Source of the DNA: Saccharomonospora viridis DSM 43017
GTDB taxonomy: Bacteria > Actinomycetota > Actinomycetes > Mycobacteriales > Pseudonocardiaceae
Length of the DNA: 64,000 nucleotides
Direction of reading: 5' to 3'
NCBI RefSeq assembly: GCF_000023865.1
Contig: NC_013159.1
Span: 682,001 to 746,000 of the forward strand
Below are positions 53,257 to 62,387 of the stretch, piece by piece; the first letter of the stretch is position 1; the number at the start of each line of letters is the position of its first letter. The notes under the pieces were generated by a model. The model saw nothing but the letters and a program-made list of their open reading frames with translations, was not told the origin of the DNA and made no database searches. The translations under genes and the position numbers were made by a program.

Positions 53257-54194
53257 GCACGGTGAGTCCCGACGTCCTCGTGCTGGGGGAGCCGCTGGTC
53301 GAGGTGTCCGCGTCGGAGCCGTTCCGCGACGGCGCCACGGTGCGACTGGCGTTCTCCGGGGACGCACTCAACGCCGCCGCCGCGGCCGCCGCGGCCGGGG
53401 CCCACACGGCGCTGCTGGCTCGGGTGCCCGACGACGAACTCGGCGACGCCCTCGTGGCGCGGGTGACCGAACTCGGCATCGATACCGGAGCCGTGATCCG
53501 GGTGCCCGGCCAGCACGGCGTGTATTTCACCCACAGCGATCCCTCGGGGCGGCGGCAGTTCGCCTACGCCAGGTCGGGCAGCGCGGGTTCGACGCTGTGT
53601 CCGGACGACGTCGCCGCGGTCGTGGAGGACGCCGGTGTGGTGCTCGCCGGTGGGATCACCGCCGCGGTGTCCGAGAGCGCGGCCGCCGCCGTGCTGCATG
53701 CCGCCGAACGCGCGCGCCGGTTCGTCTACGACCCCAATTTCCGGCCACGCCTGACGAGTGCGGAGAATGCGGTCGCGACGCTGCGGCGAGTTGCTCCCCT
53801 GGCCGAGCTGGTCACCCCGTCGTGGCCCGAGGAGGCGCGGACGCTGTTGGGGCTGGCGGCCGACGCGACCCCGCACGCCGCCGTGGCCGCGGCTCGTGCG
53901 CTCGGTGCGGCGGCCGTCGCGCTGACCCGGGGCTCCGACGGCGTGCTCGTGGGGACGGCGGCCGAGGTCGTGGCCGTCCCGGCGGCGCCGCCGCCGCGGG
54001 TGGTGGACCAGACCGGAGCGGGAGACGTGTTCGCCGGCACCGTGGCCGCACGGTTGGCGCTCGGCGACGAGCTGCTCGACGCCGTGCGGCTCGGTACGGC
54101 AGCCGCCTCCCTGTCGGTGCAGGGCCGAGGTGGAACGGGATTCCTGCCCACACTGGCGCAGAGCCGGGCGGCGGTGGAGGAGACGCGGGCATGA
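53253..54194 (+). CDS. kdgK: 2-keto-3-deoxygluconate kinase (PfkB family)
   Basis: 313 residues of the ribokinase/PfkB family. The N-terminal [16 protein letters not shown] and the nucleotide/catalytic motif [22 protein letters not shown] are visible. In this operon the expected reaction is phosphorylation of KDG to 2-keto-3-deoxy-6-phosphogluconate. GTG 53253 overlaps the manD stop; TTG 53250 and GTG 53262 are alternatives. Substrate is inferred from context, as PfkB sequence alone is not specific. Confidence 0.85.
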   Translation: MSTVSPDVLVLGEPLVEVSASEPFRDGATVRLAFSGDALNAAAAAAAAGAHTALLARVPDDELGDALVARVTELGIDTGAVIRVPGQHGVYFTHSDPSGRRQFAYARSGSAGSTLCPDDVAAVVEDAGVVLAGGITAAVSESAAAAVLHAAERARRFVYDPNFRPRLTSAENAVATLRRVAPLAELVTPSWPEEARTLLGLAADATPHAAVAAARALGAAAVALTRGSDGVLVGTAAEVVAVPAAPPPRVVDQTGAGDVFAGTVAARLALGDELLDAVRLGTAAASLSVQGRGGTGFLPTLAQSRAAVEETRA

Positions 54195-55717
54195 ACGGCG
54201 ACGTGGTGCTGCTGGCCCCGGACGACGACGTGGCGGTGGCGCTGCGTGGCTGCGACGAGGGGACCTCCCTGGCCGTGCCGGGCCGGGAGCCCGTCGTGGC
54301 CCGCCACTCCGTCCCGAGTGGACACAAGGTCGCCCTGCGACGGATCGCCGCCGGCGAGTTCGTGCGCAAGTACGGCCATGTCATCGGGGTGGCGACGCGG
54401 ACCGTGTCTGTGGGGGAGCATGTACACCTCCACAACCTGGCGATGCCCGACGGGGTGTCCGCGCTCGCCTCGGAGAGCACGGTGACGGAGGTCCCGCAAG
54501 CGCCCATCGACCTGCGTCGGACGTTCGACGGCATCGTGCGGCCGGATGGGGCCGTGGCCACCCGCAACTACGTGGGTGTGCTGACCACCGTGAACTGCTC
54601 CGCCACCGTGGCGCGACGGATCGTGCGGCGCACGGAGGACGAGGTCGCCGAACTCGACGGCGTGGACGGTGTGGTGGCGCTGACCCACGGCACCGGCTGC
54701 GGCATGGCGACCGAGGGCGACGGGTGGCGGCTGCTGCGACGCACCCTGAGCGGTTACGCCCGCCACCCCAACATCGGTGCCCTCGTGGTGGTGGGGCTCG
54801 GGTGCGAGGTCAACGCGGTCAGCTCCCTGATGTCCGAGCTGGGTGTGGCCGACCACGTGCCCGTGGAGTCCTACACCATCCAGGAGGCGGGCGGTACGGT
54901 CGACGCGATCAGCCGGGGCGAGAAACTGGTCCGCGACCTGGCGGCGCGGTTGGTGGGCACCCGGCGCACTCCGGTCGGGGTCGAGCACCTGGTGCTGGGG
55001 CTGCAGTGCGGTGGCTCGGACGCCTGGTCGGGGCTGACCGCGAACCCGGCCCTCGGCGTGGCCTCCGACCTGCTGGTCGCCGCGGGCGGCACCAGCGTGC
55101 TCGGTGAGACACCGGAGATCTACGGTGCCGAGCGCCTACTCGCGCAGCGAGCCGTGCGACCGGAGGTGGCCGTCGCTCTCCTGGAACGCATCGCCTGGTG
55201 GGAGCGCTACACCCGCGACAACGGCACCACATTGGACCAAAACCCCTCGCCCGGCAACAAGGCGGGCGGCATCACCACGATCCTGGAGAAGTCGTTGGGC
55301 GCGGTGGCCAAGGCCGGACGCAGCCCGCTTCGGGCCGTCTGCGGTTACGCCGAACCGGTTCCGACACCGGGCTTGGTCTTCATGGACACCCCCGGCTACG
55401 ACCCCGTGTCGGTCACCGGGATGATCGCGGGAGGCGCGAACCTCATCTGTTTCACCACGGGACGGGGGTCGGTGTTCGGCAGTCGTCCGGTGCCGACCGT
55501 GAAGCTGGCGACCAATGCCGACACCGCGTCGCGCATGGCCGGTGACATGGACGTGGACTGCTCGCCGATCGTCGAGCACGGTGTCGACGTGGCCGAGATG
55601 GGCAGGCGGGTCTACGACCATCTGCTCGACGTGGCCTCCGGCAGGAAGAGCCTCAGCGAACGACTCGGGTTGGGCGGCGAGGAAATGGTGCCGTGGCAGT
55701 TGGGGGCGGTGCTGTGA
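54191..55717 (+). CDS. uxaA: UxaA-family altronate dehydratase
   Basis: 508 residues. An N-terminal SAF domain (about 1-95; VPSGHKVALRRIAAGEFVRKYG) is joined to the altronate/galactarate dehydratase domain with RNYVGVLTTVNCSATV, THGTGCGMATEGDG and QCGGSDAWSGLTANPALG, plus conserved cysteines likely to bind iron. It would turn D-altronate from galacturonate into KDG. Its presence beside ManD suggests the operon handles both glucuronate and galacturonate, which UxaC can isomerise. ATG 54191 and the stop both overlap neighbours by 4 bases. Confidence 0.9.
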   Translation: MNGDVVLLAPDDDVAVALRGCDEGTSLAVPGREPVVARHSVPSGHKVALRRIAAGEFVRKYGHVIGVATRTVSVGEHVHLHNLAMPDGVSALASESTVTEVPQAPIDLRRTFDGIVRPDGAVATRNYVGVLTTVNCSATVARRIVRRTEDEVAELDGVDGVVALTHGTGCGMATEGDGWRLLRRTLSGYARHPNIGALVVVGLGCEVNAVSSLMSELGVADHVPVESYTIQEAGGTVDAISRGEKLVRDLAARLVGTRRTPVGVEHLVLGLQCGGSDAWSGLTANPALGVASDLLVAAGGTSVLGETPEIYGAERLLAQRAVRPEVAVALLERIAWWERYTRDNGTTLDQNPSPGNKAGGITTILEKSLGAVAKAGRSPLRAVCGYAEPVPTPGLVFMDTPGYDPVSVTGMIAGGANLICFTTGRGSVFGSRPVPTVKLATNADTASRMAGDMDVDCSPIVEHGVDVAEMGRRVYDHLLDVASGRKSLSERLGLGGEEMVPWQLGAVL

Positions 55718-57069
55718 GCGGGACCGTGCCGCGACTGTCGCCCGCCACCGTCGAGGTCCCTCACCGGCCCGACACCGTACGCATCCTCCACCTCGGTCCC
55801 GGGGCGTTCCATCGGGCGCACCAGGCGGTGTTCACCGAGGACGCGGGTGGCGGCTGGGGGATCTGCGGGGTCACTCAACGCTCGCCCGCCGTCGTCGACC
55901 AGCTACGACCGCAGGACTGCCTGTTCACGGTCGTGGAGCGTTCCCGCACCACGACGTCGTGCCGCGTGGTCGGCACGATCCGCGACGTCCTCTTCGCCCG
56001 TGCCGAACCCGAGCGACTGCGGGCGTACTTCACCGACCCGAAGGTGCGGATCGTCTCCCTCACGGTGACCGAGAAGGGCTACCGCCCCGACTCGGGCGTC
56101 ATCGGACAGCTCGTGGCCGGGCTGGAGGCGAGGCGGGCCACGTCGGAGGCCCCGATCACGGTCCTGTCGTGCGACAACCTCACGGGCAACGGCACCGTGG
56201 TGCGATCGCGGGTGCTCGAGGCCTGTGCCCGTCTGCCGCACGGGGACTCCCTCGCGTCCTGGATCACCGACCACGTGCGGTTTCCGGGCACGATGGTCGA
56301 CCGCATCGTGCCCGCCACCACCGACGCCGACCGTGCCGAGGTGCGGTCCGTGCTCGGTGTGACCGACGAGGCCGCCGTGGTGGGCGAGCCGTTCCGGCAG
56401 TGGGTGATCGAGGACGACTTCGCGGCGGGACGCCCCGCCTGGGAGACCGTCGGCGCGCAGCTGACCGACGATGTGGCGCCGTACGAGGCGGTGAAGCTTC
56501 GGGTGCTCAACGCCACCCACTCGCTACTGGCCTACCGGGGTGCGCTGGCGGGTTACGACACCATCGCCGAGGCCGTCGCCGATCCGGTACTGGCCGAGGA
56601 GGCGGCGGAGTTCATGGAGCACGACGTGCTGCCGACCCTCGTCGTCCCCGACGACGTCGACATCGCCGCTTACCGACGGCGGGTGCTGGAACGCTTCGCG
56701 AATCCGGCCCTGCGGCATCGCACCACGCAGGTCGCGATGGACGGGTCCCAGAAACTGCCGCTGCGGTTGCTGGGCACGGTTCGTGACCGGCTGGCCGTGG
56801 GCGAGGTACCCATCCGTGCGGTGCGAGCCGTGGCCGCGTGGATGGTGTACGTGGCGGTGGGGAGGGATCGCGACGGCCGACCGCTGCCGCTCGACGACCC
56901 GCTCGCCGACCGACTCCGCGCGGCGGCGGGGGGAGCCGGGCAGCCCCACGCGATCGTCGATGGATTGCTGTCGGTGCGGGAGGTGTTCGGTGAGGACCTG
57001 CCCGACCACGCGGCCTTGCGCGCGGCACTCGTGGAGGCGGTGGCCGACATCGCGGCGCCGGTGCGCTGA
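55714..57069 (+). CDS. uxuB: Mannitol dehydrogenase family oxidoreductase (fructuronate reductase, UxuB-like)
   Basis: 451 residues. The Rossmann start ILHLGPGAFHRAHQAVFTED and the catalytic motif KLRVLNATHSLLAYRG of polyol-specific long-chain dehydrogenases are both present; the lysine and the LNxxHS histidine act in catalysis. In this operon it should reduce D-fructuronate to D-mannonate with NAD(P)H, and may also reduce tagaturonate for UxaA because no second reductase is encoded. GTG 55714 overlaps the uxaA stop. Last gene of the operon. Confidence 0.88.
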   Translation: MSGTVPRLSPATVEVPHRPDTVRILHLGPGAFHRAHQAVFTEDAGGGWGICGVTQRSPAVVDQLRPQDCLFTVVERSRTTTSCRVVGTIRDVLFARAEPERLRAYFTDPKVRIVSLTVTEKGYRPDSGVIGQLVAGLEARRATSEAPITVLSCDNLTGNGTVVRSRVLEACARLPHGDSLASWITDHVRFPGTMVDRIVPATTDADRAEVRSVLGVTDEAAVVGEPFRQWVIEDDFAAGRPAWETVGAQLTDDVAPYEAVKLRVLNATHSLLAYRGALAGYDTIAEAVADPVLAEEAAEFMEHDVLPTLVVPDDVDIAAYRRRVLERFANPALRHRTTQVAMDGSQKLPLRLLGTVRDRLAVGEVPIRAVRAVAAWMVYVAVGRDRDGRPLPLDDPLADRLRAAAGGAGQPHAIVDGLLSVREVFGEDLPDHAALRAALVEAVADIAAPVR

Positions 57070-57084
57070 CGACGTCCCATCGGT

Positions 57085-57117
57085 GCGGTCGCATCACAGG
57101 AGGTGCGGTGCGACCGC
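57085..57117 (+). terminator. Candidate terminator after the uronate operon
   Basis: 9-bp perfect stem GCGGTCGCA/TGCGACCGC with a 15-base loop, 16 bases past the uxuB stop. No T-run. The rest of the gap to 57290 shows nothing recognisable. Confidence 0.45.
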
Positions 57118-57290
57118 CGAACTCCGTCGTGGTGCTCGTGGCCCGAACTCCACGGGGATGCGTTCCCCGGTGGGAGCGGGGTGTCGAGGCGCTTCCGTCC
57201 CGTGGTGGGAACGGTGAGAACGCGAGCCACACCGCGGGACCGGCGGGAACCCGAGTGGGCGGTCAGGGACTCACGCAGAACGAAGCCGGA

Positions 57291-57974
57291 TCAGCCCGTG
57301 ATCAACTGGGAGAGCTGCTGCGAAGCCCATACGACCTCGCGGGCGGCCTTCTCGGTGTCGAGGCCCTCGATGGCCACGACACCCACGCTGCGTTCCAACG
57401 GGGACCCCGGTGAAGCCCCTCCCGGGACACGGATCCCGGACGAGACGCCGACCGCACCTCGGTTGAGCTGCCCGAAGGTGACGCTGTAACCGTCCTTACG
57501 GGCCTGTTTGACGAGTTCGGGATCGCTGCGGCGTTCCGGTCGCAGCGCGAGGATCGCGATACCGGACGCGCCCTTGTCCAGCGGATGCCGGGTCCCGACC
57601 CGATAGCCGACCCGGAGGACCGCCTCGCTCGGTTCGGCCACCATGATCACCACACACGTGTCCGCTTCGGCCGCGGCGATGAACGCGGTCGCCCTGGTGC
57701 GTTCGGCCAGTTCCTGCAGGATCGGATGCGCCCCGTGCATGAACTGGGGTTCGAAGCGGGAGGCGAGCACGGCCGCGCCGACCCCGAGGCGGAGCTTGCC
57801 GTCGCCGGTGCGGGTGATCAGGGAGTGCGCCTCCAGTGTCGCCACGACGCGATAGCAGATGGCACGGTGGACGCCCAGCTCGGTGGCCAACTCGCTCACC
57901 GAGATACCGGCCGGACTCTGCGAGATGATGTCCAGCGCGCGCAGACCTCGGTCAAGGGTTTGCAGGGTGCTCAT
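57291..57974 (-). CDS. IclR family transcriptional regulator (KdgR-like candidate)
   Basis: 227 residues. The N-terminal winged helix (LDRGLRALDIISQ; GISVSELATELGVHRAICYRVVATLEA) and the C-terminal IclR effector domain (HPILQELAERTRATAFIAAAE; LDKGASGIAILAL; VGVVAIEG) are clear. ATG 57974 has GAGGAA upstream; a longer frame to 58691 is antisense to the zinc-ribbon gene. It is convergent with uxuB at the end of the uronate locus. KdgR, an IclR protein, senses KDG in enterobacteria, and the KdgR-like palindrome at 45150 makes a similar role likely (inference). Confidence 0.9.
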   Translation of the reverse strand: MSTLQTLDRGLRALDIISQSPAGISVSELATELGVHRAICYRVVATLEAHSLITRTGDGKLRLGVGAAVLASRFEPQFMHGAHPILQELAERTRATAFIAAAEADTCVVIMVAEPSEAVLRVGYRVGTRHPLDKGASGIAILALRPERRSDPELVKQARKDGYSVTFGQLNRGAVGVSSGIRVPGGASPGSPLERSVGVVAIEGLDTEKAAREVVWASQQLSQLITG

Positions 57975-58206
57975 CCGGTTCCTCGTCGTGTGCGTGGTAG
58001 CCGATGATCGCACAATGACCTGAATTGGGAGGATCGTGGTGGTGAGTGGGTCCGAAGCGCGCCCGGAGGGAGTCGACGGCTGTGGGAGGATCTGGGGACA
58101 CAGCTGATTCGGCTGTCGAACGTGCCACCGCGATGTCCGGCGACGGACGGCTGTACCCGGTCGTGGTCCGCAGAGCCTGCGAACGCGAGAACGAACGGAG
58201 AAAGTA

Positions 58207-58944
58207 GTGAAGGCAGAACCCGCCGTGCAGCGCCAATTGCTCGACCTCGCCGAGGTCGACGCCGAGCTGGCTCGGGTAGCACATCGTCGTCGCAACCTGC
58301 CCGAACTCGCCGAGATCACCGAGGCCGAGAAGCGACTGCGGGAGCGTCGGGACGCGCTGGTGGCCGCGCAGACGACGGCGTCGGACCTCGAACGCGAGGT
58401 CAGCAAACAGGAACGCGAGATCGAGTCGGTGCGGGCGCGTGCCGAACGGGACCGCAAACTCATGGAGTCCGGCTCGGTCTCGGCCAAGCAGCTCGCCGAT
58501 CTGGAACGGGAATTGGAGACCCTGGCGCGTAGGCAGTCGGTGCTGGAGGACGACCAGCTGGAGTTGATGGAACGCAAGGAGGCCGTCGACGCCGACGTCC
58601 AGCGCACCGCCGCCGAAGTGGACAAGGCGGAGCAGGAGCTGGCCGATGCGCAGCGGCGGCGTGACGAGGCGCTGGCCGACCTCGACACCACCCAGGCCCG
58701 ACGGGAGGCCGACCGGAAGAACCTGGTGCCGAAGCTGCCGGAGAACCTGTTGGCCCTCTACGAGCGTGTCCGCGCCCACAAGGGCATCGGCGCGGCGCTG
58801 TTGAAGTCGCGGCGCTGCGGAGCCTGTCAACTCGAACTCGATCGCAGCAGCATCGCCGAGATCAAGGCCGCGCCCGACGACGAGGTCGTGCAGTGCGAGA
58901 ACTGTGACGCGATCCTCGTGCGCACTCCGGAGTCCGGACTGTGA
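58207..58944 (+). CDS. Zinc-ribbon coiled-coil protein
   Basis: 245 residues. Residues about 15-170 are a long charged coiled coil (rich in Glu, Arg, Ala, with QEREIESVRARAERDRKLME). The C-terminus has a C4 zinc ribbon, CGACQLEL and CENCDAIL. Known as a conserved actinobacterial family (compare Rv2229c) without a settled function; related coiled-coil zinc-ribbon proteins are thought to be nucleic-acid or chaperone factors. GTG 58207 has GGAG 8 bases upstream. Its stop overlaps the RNase H gene (GTGA). Confidence 0.9.
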   Translation: MKAEPAVQRQLLDLAEVDAELARVAHRRRNLPELAEITEAEKRLRERRDALVAAQTTASDLEREVSKQEREIESVRARAERDRKLMESGSVSAKQLADLERELETLARRQSVLEDDQLELMERKEAVDADVQRTAAEVDKAEQELADAQRRRDEALADLDTTQARREADRKNLVPKLPENLLALYERVRAHKGIGAALLKSRRCGACQLELDRSSIAEIKAAPDDEVVQCENCDAILVRTPESGL

Positions 58945-60092
58945 GTCGAACGGTGATCGTCGAAGCCGACGGTGGGTCCCGCGGTAATCCGGGGCCTGCG
59001 GGTTACGGCGCGGTGGTACGTGACCCCGACAGTGGGGACGTGCTCGCCGAACGGCAGGAAGGCCTCGGCGTCACCACCAACAACGTCGCCGAGTACCGGG
59101 GGCTCATCGCGGGGCTCGAGGCCGCCGCCGAGCTGGGGGCGTCCGCCGTGGAGGCACGGCTGGACTCGAAGCTCGTCGTGGAGCAGATGAGCGGCCGGTG
59201 GAAGATCAAGAACGCGATGTTGCAGCCGTTGGCGCTGCGAGTGCGCGAACTGGCGAGCCAGTTCGACCGCGTCACCTACACCTGGGTGCCGAGAGCGCAC
59301 AACGCGCACGCCGACCGGCTGGCCAACGAGGCCATGGACACCCAGGCCGACGGGGGCGGCCAGACGTCCGCGGCGGCGCGGTCCACCGAAGCGCGGGCGG
59401 ACCAGCCGCGGGAAGAGGCGCGGGAACCGGTGCAACAGCGGTTGCCGACCCGCTGGACGGGTGCGCAAGGCACGCCCACACGGATGTTGTTGCTGCGTCA
59501 CGGCCAGACCCCGCTGTCGGTCGACCGGCGCTACTCCGGGTTGGGGGATGTCACCCTGACCGAACTGGGGGTGCGGCAGGCCGAGGCCGCCGCGAAGCGG
59601 ATCGCGGCGTTGGAGGACCTCGGCGAGTCGGTGCACGTGGTGTCGTCGCCGCTGATGCGGGCCACCCAGACGGCGCAGCGGGTGGCCGACGCCCTCGGCG
59701 TGCGCGTGGAGACCCACCGCGAACTGCGGGAAGCCGACTTCGGCGAGTGGGAGGGGCTCACCTTCGCCGAGGCCGCGCAGCGTGACCCGGAGCTGCATCG
59801 CCGCTGGCTGCGCAATGCCTCCGTGCGCCCGCCGGGCGGGGAGAGTTTCGACGAGGTGTACCGCAGGGTGCGCCGGGCGTGCAGTGACGTGATCGCCCGG
59901 TACGGGGGCGAGACCGTGGTGATCGTCAGTCACGTCACGCCGATCAAGTCGTTACTGCGGTACGCGCTCGACGTCGGTCCGTCTTTGCTGTATCGACTGC
60001 ATCTGGATCTGGCCTCGTTGTCGATCGCCGATTTCTATCCCGACGGCAACGCCTCCGTCCGCTTGATCAACGACACGTCCCACCTGAGCTGA
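58941..60092 (+). CDS. Bifunctional RNase HI / histidine phosphatase
   Basis: 383 residues. N-terminal RNase HI domain (1-135): EADGGSRGNPGPAGYGAVV, a glutamate in NNVAEYRGLI, DSKLVVEQM and a late Asp in AHADRLANEAM give the D-E-D-D catalytic set. A Gln/Glu/Arg-rich linker (about 135-175) leads to a histidine phosphatase domain (about 178-380) with LLLRHGQTPLS and a second His in VSHVTPIKS. The M. tuberculosis homologue (Rv2228c) joins RNase H to a CobC-like alpha-ribazole phosphatase, so this protein would cut RNA in RNA:DNA hybrids and finish cobalamin's lower ligand. Confidence 0.93.
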   Translation: MSRTVIVEADGGSRGNPGPAGYGAVVRDPDSGDVLAERQEGLGVTTNNVAEYRGLIAGLEAAAELGASAVEARLDSKLVVEQMSGRWKIKNAMLQPLALRVRELASQFDRVTYTWVPRAHNAHADRLANEAMDTQADGGGQTSAAARSTEARADQPREEAREPVQQRLPTRWTGAQGTPTRMLLLRHGQTPLSVDRRYSGLGDVTLTELGVRQAEAAAKRIAALEDLGESVHVVSSPLMRATQTAQRVADALGVRVETHRELREADFGEWEGLTFAEAAQRDPELHRRWLRNASVRPPGGESFDEVYRRVRRACSDVIARYGGETVVIVSHVTPIKSLLRYALDVGPSLLYRLHLDLASLSIADFYPDGNASVRLINDTSHLS

Positions 60093-60117
60093 GAACCGAG
60101 GCGGGAATACGAGTGGC

Positions 60118-60145
60118 CGGGTCCGTGTTCTGCAGCACGGACCCG
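60118..60145 (+). terminator. Hairpin after the RNase H gene
   Basis: 10-bp perfect stem CGGGTCCGTG/CACGGACCCG with an 8-base loop, 26 bases past the stop and before rnpB. No T-run follows. Confidence 0.5.
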
Positions 60146-60220
60146 ACCACCGGTGCACAACTTCGGTACTTGGCCGGCCCAGCCGATGCCGGCGCCGCGA
60201 GGACCCCGGTGTTTCCGGGG

Positions 60221-60226
60221 TATCCT
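60221..60226 (+). promoter_or_regulatory. Probable -10 box of rnpB
   Basis: TATCCT lies 7 bases before the predicted 5' end of the RNase P RNA at 60234, the spacing expected of a -10 hexamer. A -35 element is not clear. Confidence 0.45.
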
Positions 60227-60233
60227 GGTCAAG

Positions 60234-60646
60234 GTGGACGAGTTGGCAGGGCGGCCGCGGCCGAGGGCATCGTCTCGACGTCTTCGGCCGAGGAAAGTCC
60301 GGACTCCACAGGGCAGGGTGGTTGCTAACAGCAACCCGGGGTGACCCGCGGGAAAGTGCCACAGAAAGCAGACCGCCCGGCCACCTCGGCCGGGTAAGGG
60401 TGAAAGGGTGGTGTAAGAGACCACCAGCGCCTCGGGTGACCGGGGCGGCTCGGTAAACCCCACCCGGAGCAAGGCCAGAAGGGAGCCGTTGCGGCTCCTG
60501 CGCAGGCGTTTGAGGGCGGCCCGTCCGATGCCTGCGGGTAGGCCGCTTGAGCCTGTCGGCGACGGCAGGCCCAGATGGATGGTCGCCCAGCGCTGCGCCG
60601 TAAGGCGGGCGTGGACAGAATCCGGCTTACATGCCAACTCGTCCAC
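60234..60646 (+). ncRNA. rnpB: RNase P RNA (class A)
   Basis: About 413 nt. The ends form helix P1: GTGGACGAGTTGGCA (60234-60248) pairs perfectly with TGCCAACTCGTCCAC (60632-60646). Universal core pieces are present: GAGGAAAGTCCGGACTCCAC near the 5' end (CR-I), GGTAAACCCCACCCGGAGCAA in the middle (positions about 60450-60472), and ACAGAATCCGGCTTACA at the 3' end, completing P4. The RNA matures tRNA 5' ends. It follows the RNase H gene, as in M. tuberculosis. End positions are read from P1 and may be off by a few bases. Confidence 0.95.
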
Positions 60647-60721
60647 TCCCCGGTGTGAAGCGGCGGCGTTTTCGAACGGTGCTGTGGAAAAAGAGCCCGA
60701 AAAAGGGGAAAACGGTCTTGC

Positions 60722-61249
60722 ATGACGGACGTCCGTGATTTTCGCCGCGCTTGTCACACGGTCGCTCGTCGCATCGGTGGAAAGGTCGTCGGATTCCGTC
60801 TCGCCACAGGCGTGACACCGAACTTCCATCAGGGGCGCGTCTCCTACTCCGGCCGCACAGTCGCTGTGGTATGCACGCGTGACACGGCGATCTTGGCCGT
60901 GGCGGAACCGCGAAGCCTTGAATTCGTCGACGGTGTTCGAGAATCGGGTCAGCTGAACTTTGTGGACGTTCCCGAGCTGTCCGCCGCTCTCGGTGAGCTG
61001 CCCGGATTCCGGGTATTGGTCACGGCCGAGTTGAACAGCCCGTTCGACGTCGCGACCTGGCCGGAGGTCCCGACGCAGGACACCGCGTATCGAAAGACCG
61101 GGCACCGTCGGTGCAGCGCTTTTCCATCATTGGGACTGACGAACGCCCCTTGCGGTCGAACCGCTGCCGGACGCAATGCGATTCGCCTGCCGGTTCGCTC
61201 GTCGGGTTTCTCGGTCGTTTTCCGTCGGCGTCGAACCGCGTTAACCTGA
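60722..61249 (+). CDS. Conserved hypothetical protein
   Basis: 175 residues from ATG 60722. The first ~110 residues look like a compact alpha/beta domain with plausible strands (VVGFRLATG, RTVAVVCTRDTAILAVAE, FRVLVTAEL). The final ~45 residues are Arg-rich and low in order, so the real domain is shorter than the frame. No family recognised, no signal or membrane helix. AAAGGGGA about 13-20 bases before the ATG could be its ribosome site. Codon use supports coding in the first two-thirds. Confidence 0.6.
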   Translation: MTDVRDFRRACHTVARRIGGKVVGFRLATGVTPNFHQGRVSYSGRTVAVVCTRDTAILAVAEPRSLEFVDGVRESGQLNFVDVPELSAALGELPGFRVLVTAELNSPFDVATWPEVPTQDTAYRKTGHRRCSAFPSLGLTNAPCGRTAAGRNAIRLPVRSSGFSVVFRRRRTALT

Positions 61250-61254
61250 GGTGG

Positions 61255-61494
61255 ATGCACAGCGATCTTGTGGCCTTACTGCTGAGCGTGTTGGCCGTCG
61301 GCACGGTCCTCGGTGGCCTGCCGTGGCTGGCGGCACGTGTCCGGCGAAGGGGGATCGGCGGTGAGGTGCTGGGACCGTTCGAGGAAATGTGGCATCCGGC
61401 GGCCGTCCGGGCCCGGCAGGAGATCGACGTTCAGGTCGAACTTCGGGTGCCGGCACCCTCTCCCGGTGATCCGCCTGCCGATCCTCGCCCGTGA
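61255..61494 (+). CDS. Small single-helix membrane protein
   Basis: 79 residues from ATG 61255, with GAGGTGG directly upstream. One N-terminal membrane helix (about 5-24, LVALLLSVLAVGTVLGGLPWLAA) is followed by a basic loop and a soluble part EVLGPFEEMWHPAAVRARQEIDVQ, ending in a Pro-rich tail. Similar small proteins of unknown function are common in actinobacteria. It converges on the methyltransferase gene (26-base gap). Confidence 0.72.
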   Translation: MHSDLVALLLSVLAVGTVLGGLPWLAARVRRRGIGGEVLGPFEEMWHPAAVRARQEIDVQVELRVPAPSPGDPPADPRP

Positions 61495-61520
61495 CGCCTG
61501 CGCTTTTCGGCGCGGGAGGA

Positions 61521-62240
61521 TCATCTACTCAGACACCGTGGGGTCATGCGGAATGTCAGGTAGTCGACCTGCCAGCCGTCCTTGACCTGGCTGCGTCGGG
61601 CCACGACGGTGCGGTCGAAGCCGGTCTCGTCGGCCAACGAGGTCAGGTAGTCCAGATCGCCCGAGGTGCCGAAGAAGATCAGCATGCGGCCGTTGTCGGT
61701 CAAGTGGTCGCGCGCTCCGAGGAAGAACCGCGTCATGGCCCCGTAGTTCTCGTCGGTCATCGCGCTTTCGAACACGGTCCGAGGTCGGAACCAGCGGAAG
61801 GGCGGGTCGAACACGATGAGGTCGAATCGCCCGTCCACGTCGCTGAAGACGTCACTGTGGCGCACTTCGATCCGGTCGGCGACGTCATTGCGCCGCGCGT
61901 TGTCGCGGGCGGCCTCGAGCGCTTTGGGGTTGATGTCCACCGCCAACACCGACTCGGCCTCGGCCGCGGCGAGGACGGCGTTGACCCCACTGCCCGTGCC
62001 CATGTCGAGGACACGGTCTCCGACCCGGACCTCGTCGAGCACGGCGCCGCCCAACAATTCGGACACCGGCGTCAAAGGCATGACCTCCGGGGGAACCACG
62101 ATGCTGCGGCCGAAGTAGGTGACCCGTTGCTCCCCGCGTGCGAAGTCACCGTGATAGGCCCGTTCGTGCCAGCGGCGGATGCGTTCGACCCGCTCGGCCG
62201 ACATGCGGGGTCGGTGAGCGGGGGGTTCCTCGTCGCTCAT
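61521..62240 (-). CDS. Class I SAM-dependent methyltransferase
   Basis: 239 residues. SAM-binding motif I VLDMGTGSGVNAVLAA and motif II VLAVDINPKALEAARDNA are clear, and the catalytic tetrapeptide is DPPF, of the N/DPPY type that methylates amino or amide nitrogen (as in PrmC/HemK, RsmC and related rRNA or protein enzymes). I start at ATG 62240; no good ribosome site is seen, and ATG 62204 is an alternative. Target unknown. It is divergent from the SCO6745-like gene. Confidence 0.85.
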   Translation of the reverse strand: MSDEEPPAHRPRMSAERVERIRRWHERAYHGDFARGEQRVTYFGRSIVVPPEVMPLTPVSELLGGAVLDEVRVGDRVLDMGTGSGVNAVLAAAEAESVLAVDINPKALEAARDNARRNDVADRIEVRHSDVFSDVDGRFDLIVFDPPFRWFRPRTVFESAMTDENYGAMTRFFLGARDHLTDNGRMLIFFGTSGDLDYLTSLADETGFDRTVVARRSQVKDGWQVDYLTFRMTPRCLSR

Positions 62241-62387
62241 GCACAGGAGGGTAGAGGTGTGGACCACATCGGCACACCGGTTTTCCCGGGGTCCTCCGGA
62301 GGACGGCCCCATGCTCGCAGAAGAGTACGACGATGATTGTTTTTCGTTCTTCCCCGTCGAGCTCGGGCGGGTCTAGTGTGTGCAGCC

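Noticed and set aside
31400-58206. Prophage or integrative element carrying the catabolic island
   Set aside because: No integrase, transposase, tRNA gene, direct-repeat ends or phage structural genes were seen; a transfer origin remains only an inference from gene order.
57975-58691. Longer IclR protein starting at 58691
   Set aside because: The added 239 residues are antisense to the zinc-ribbon gene and Ser/Arg-rich; ATG 57974 has a GAGGAA site and begins at the DNA-binding domain.
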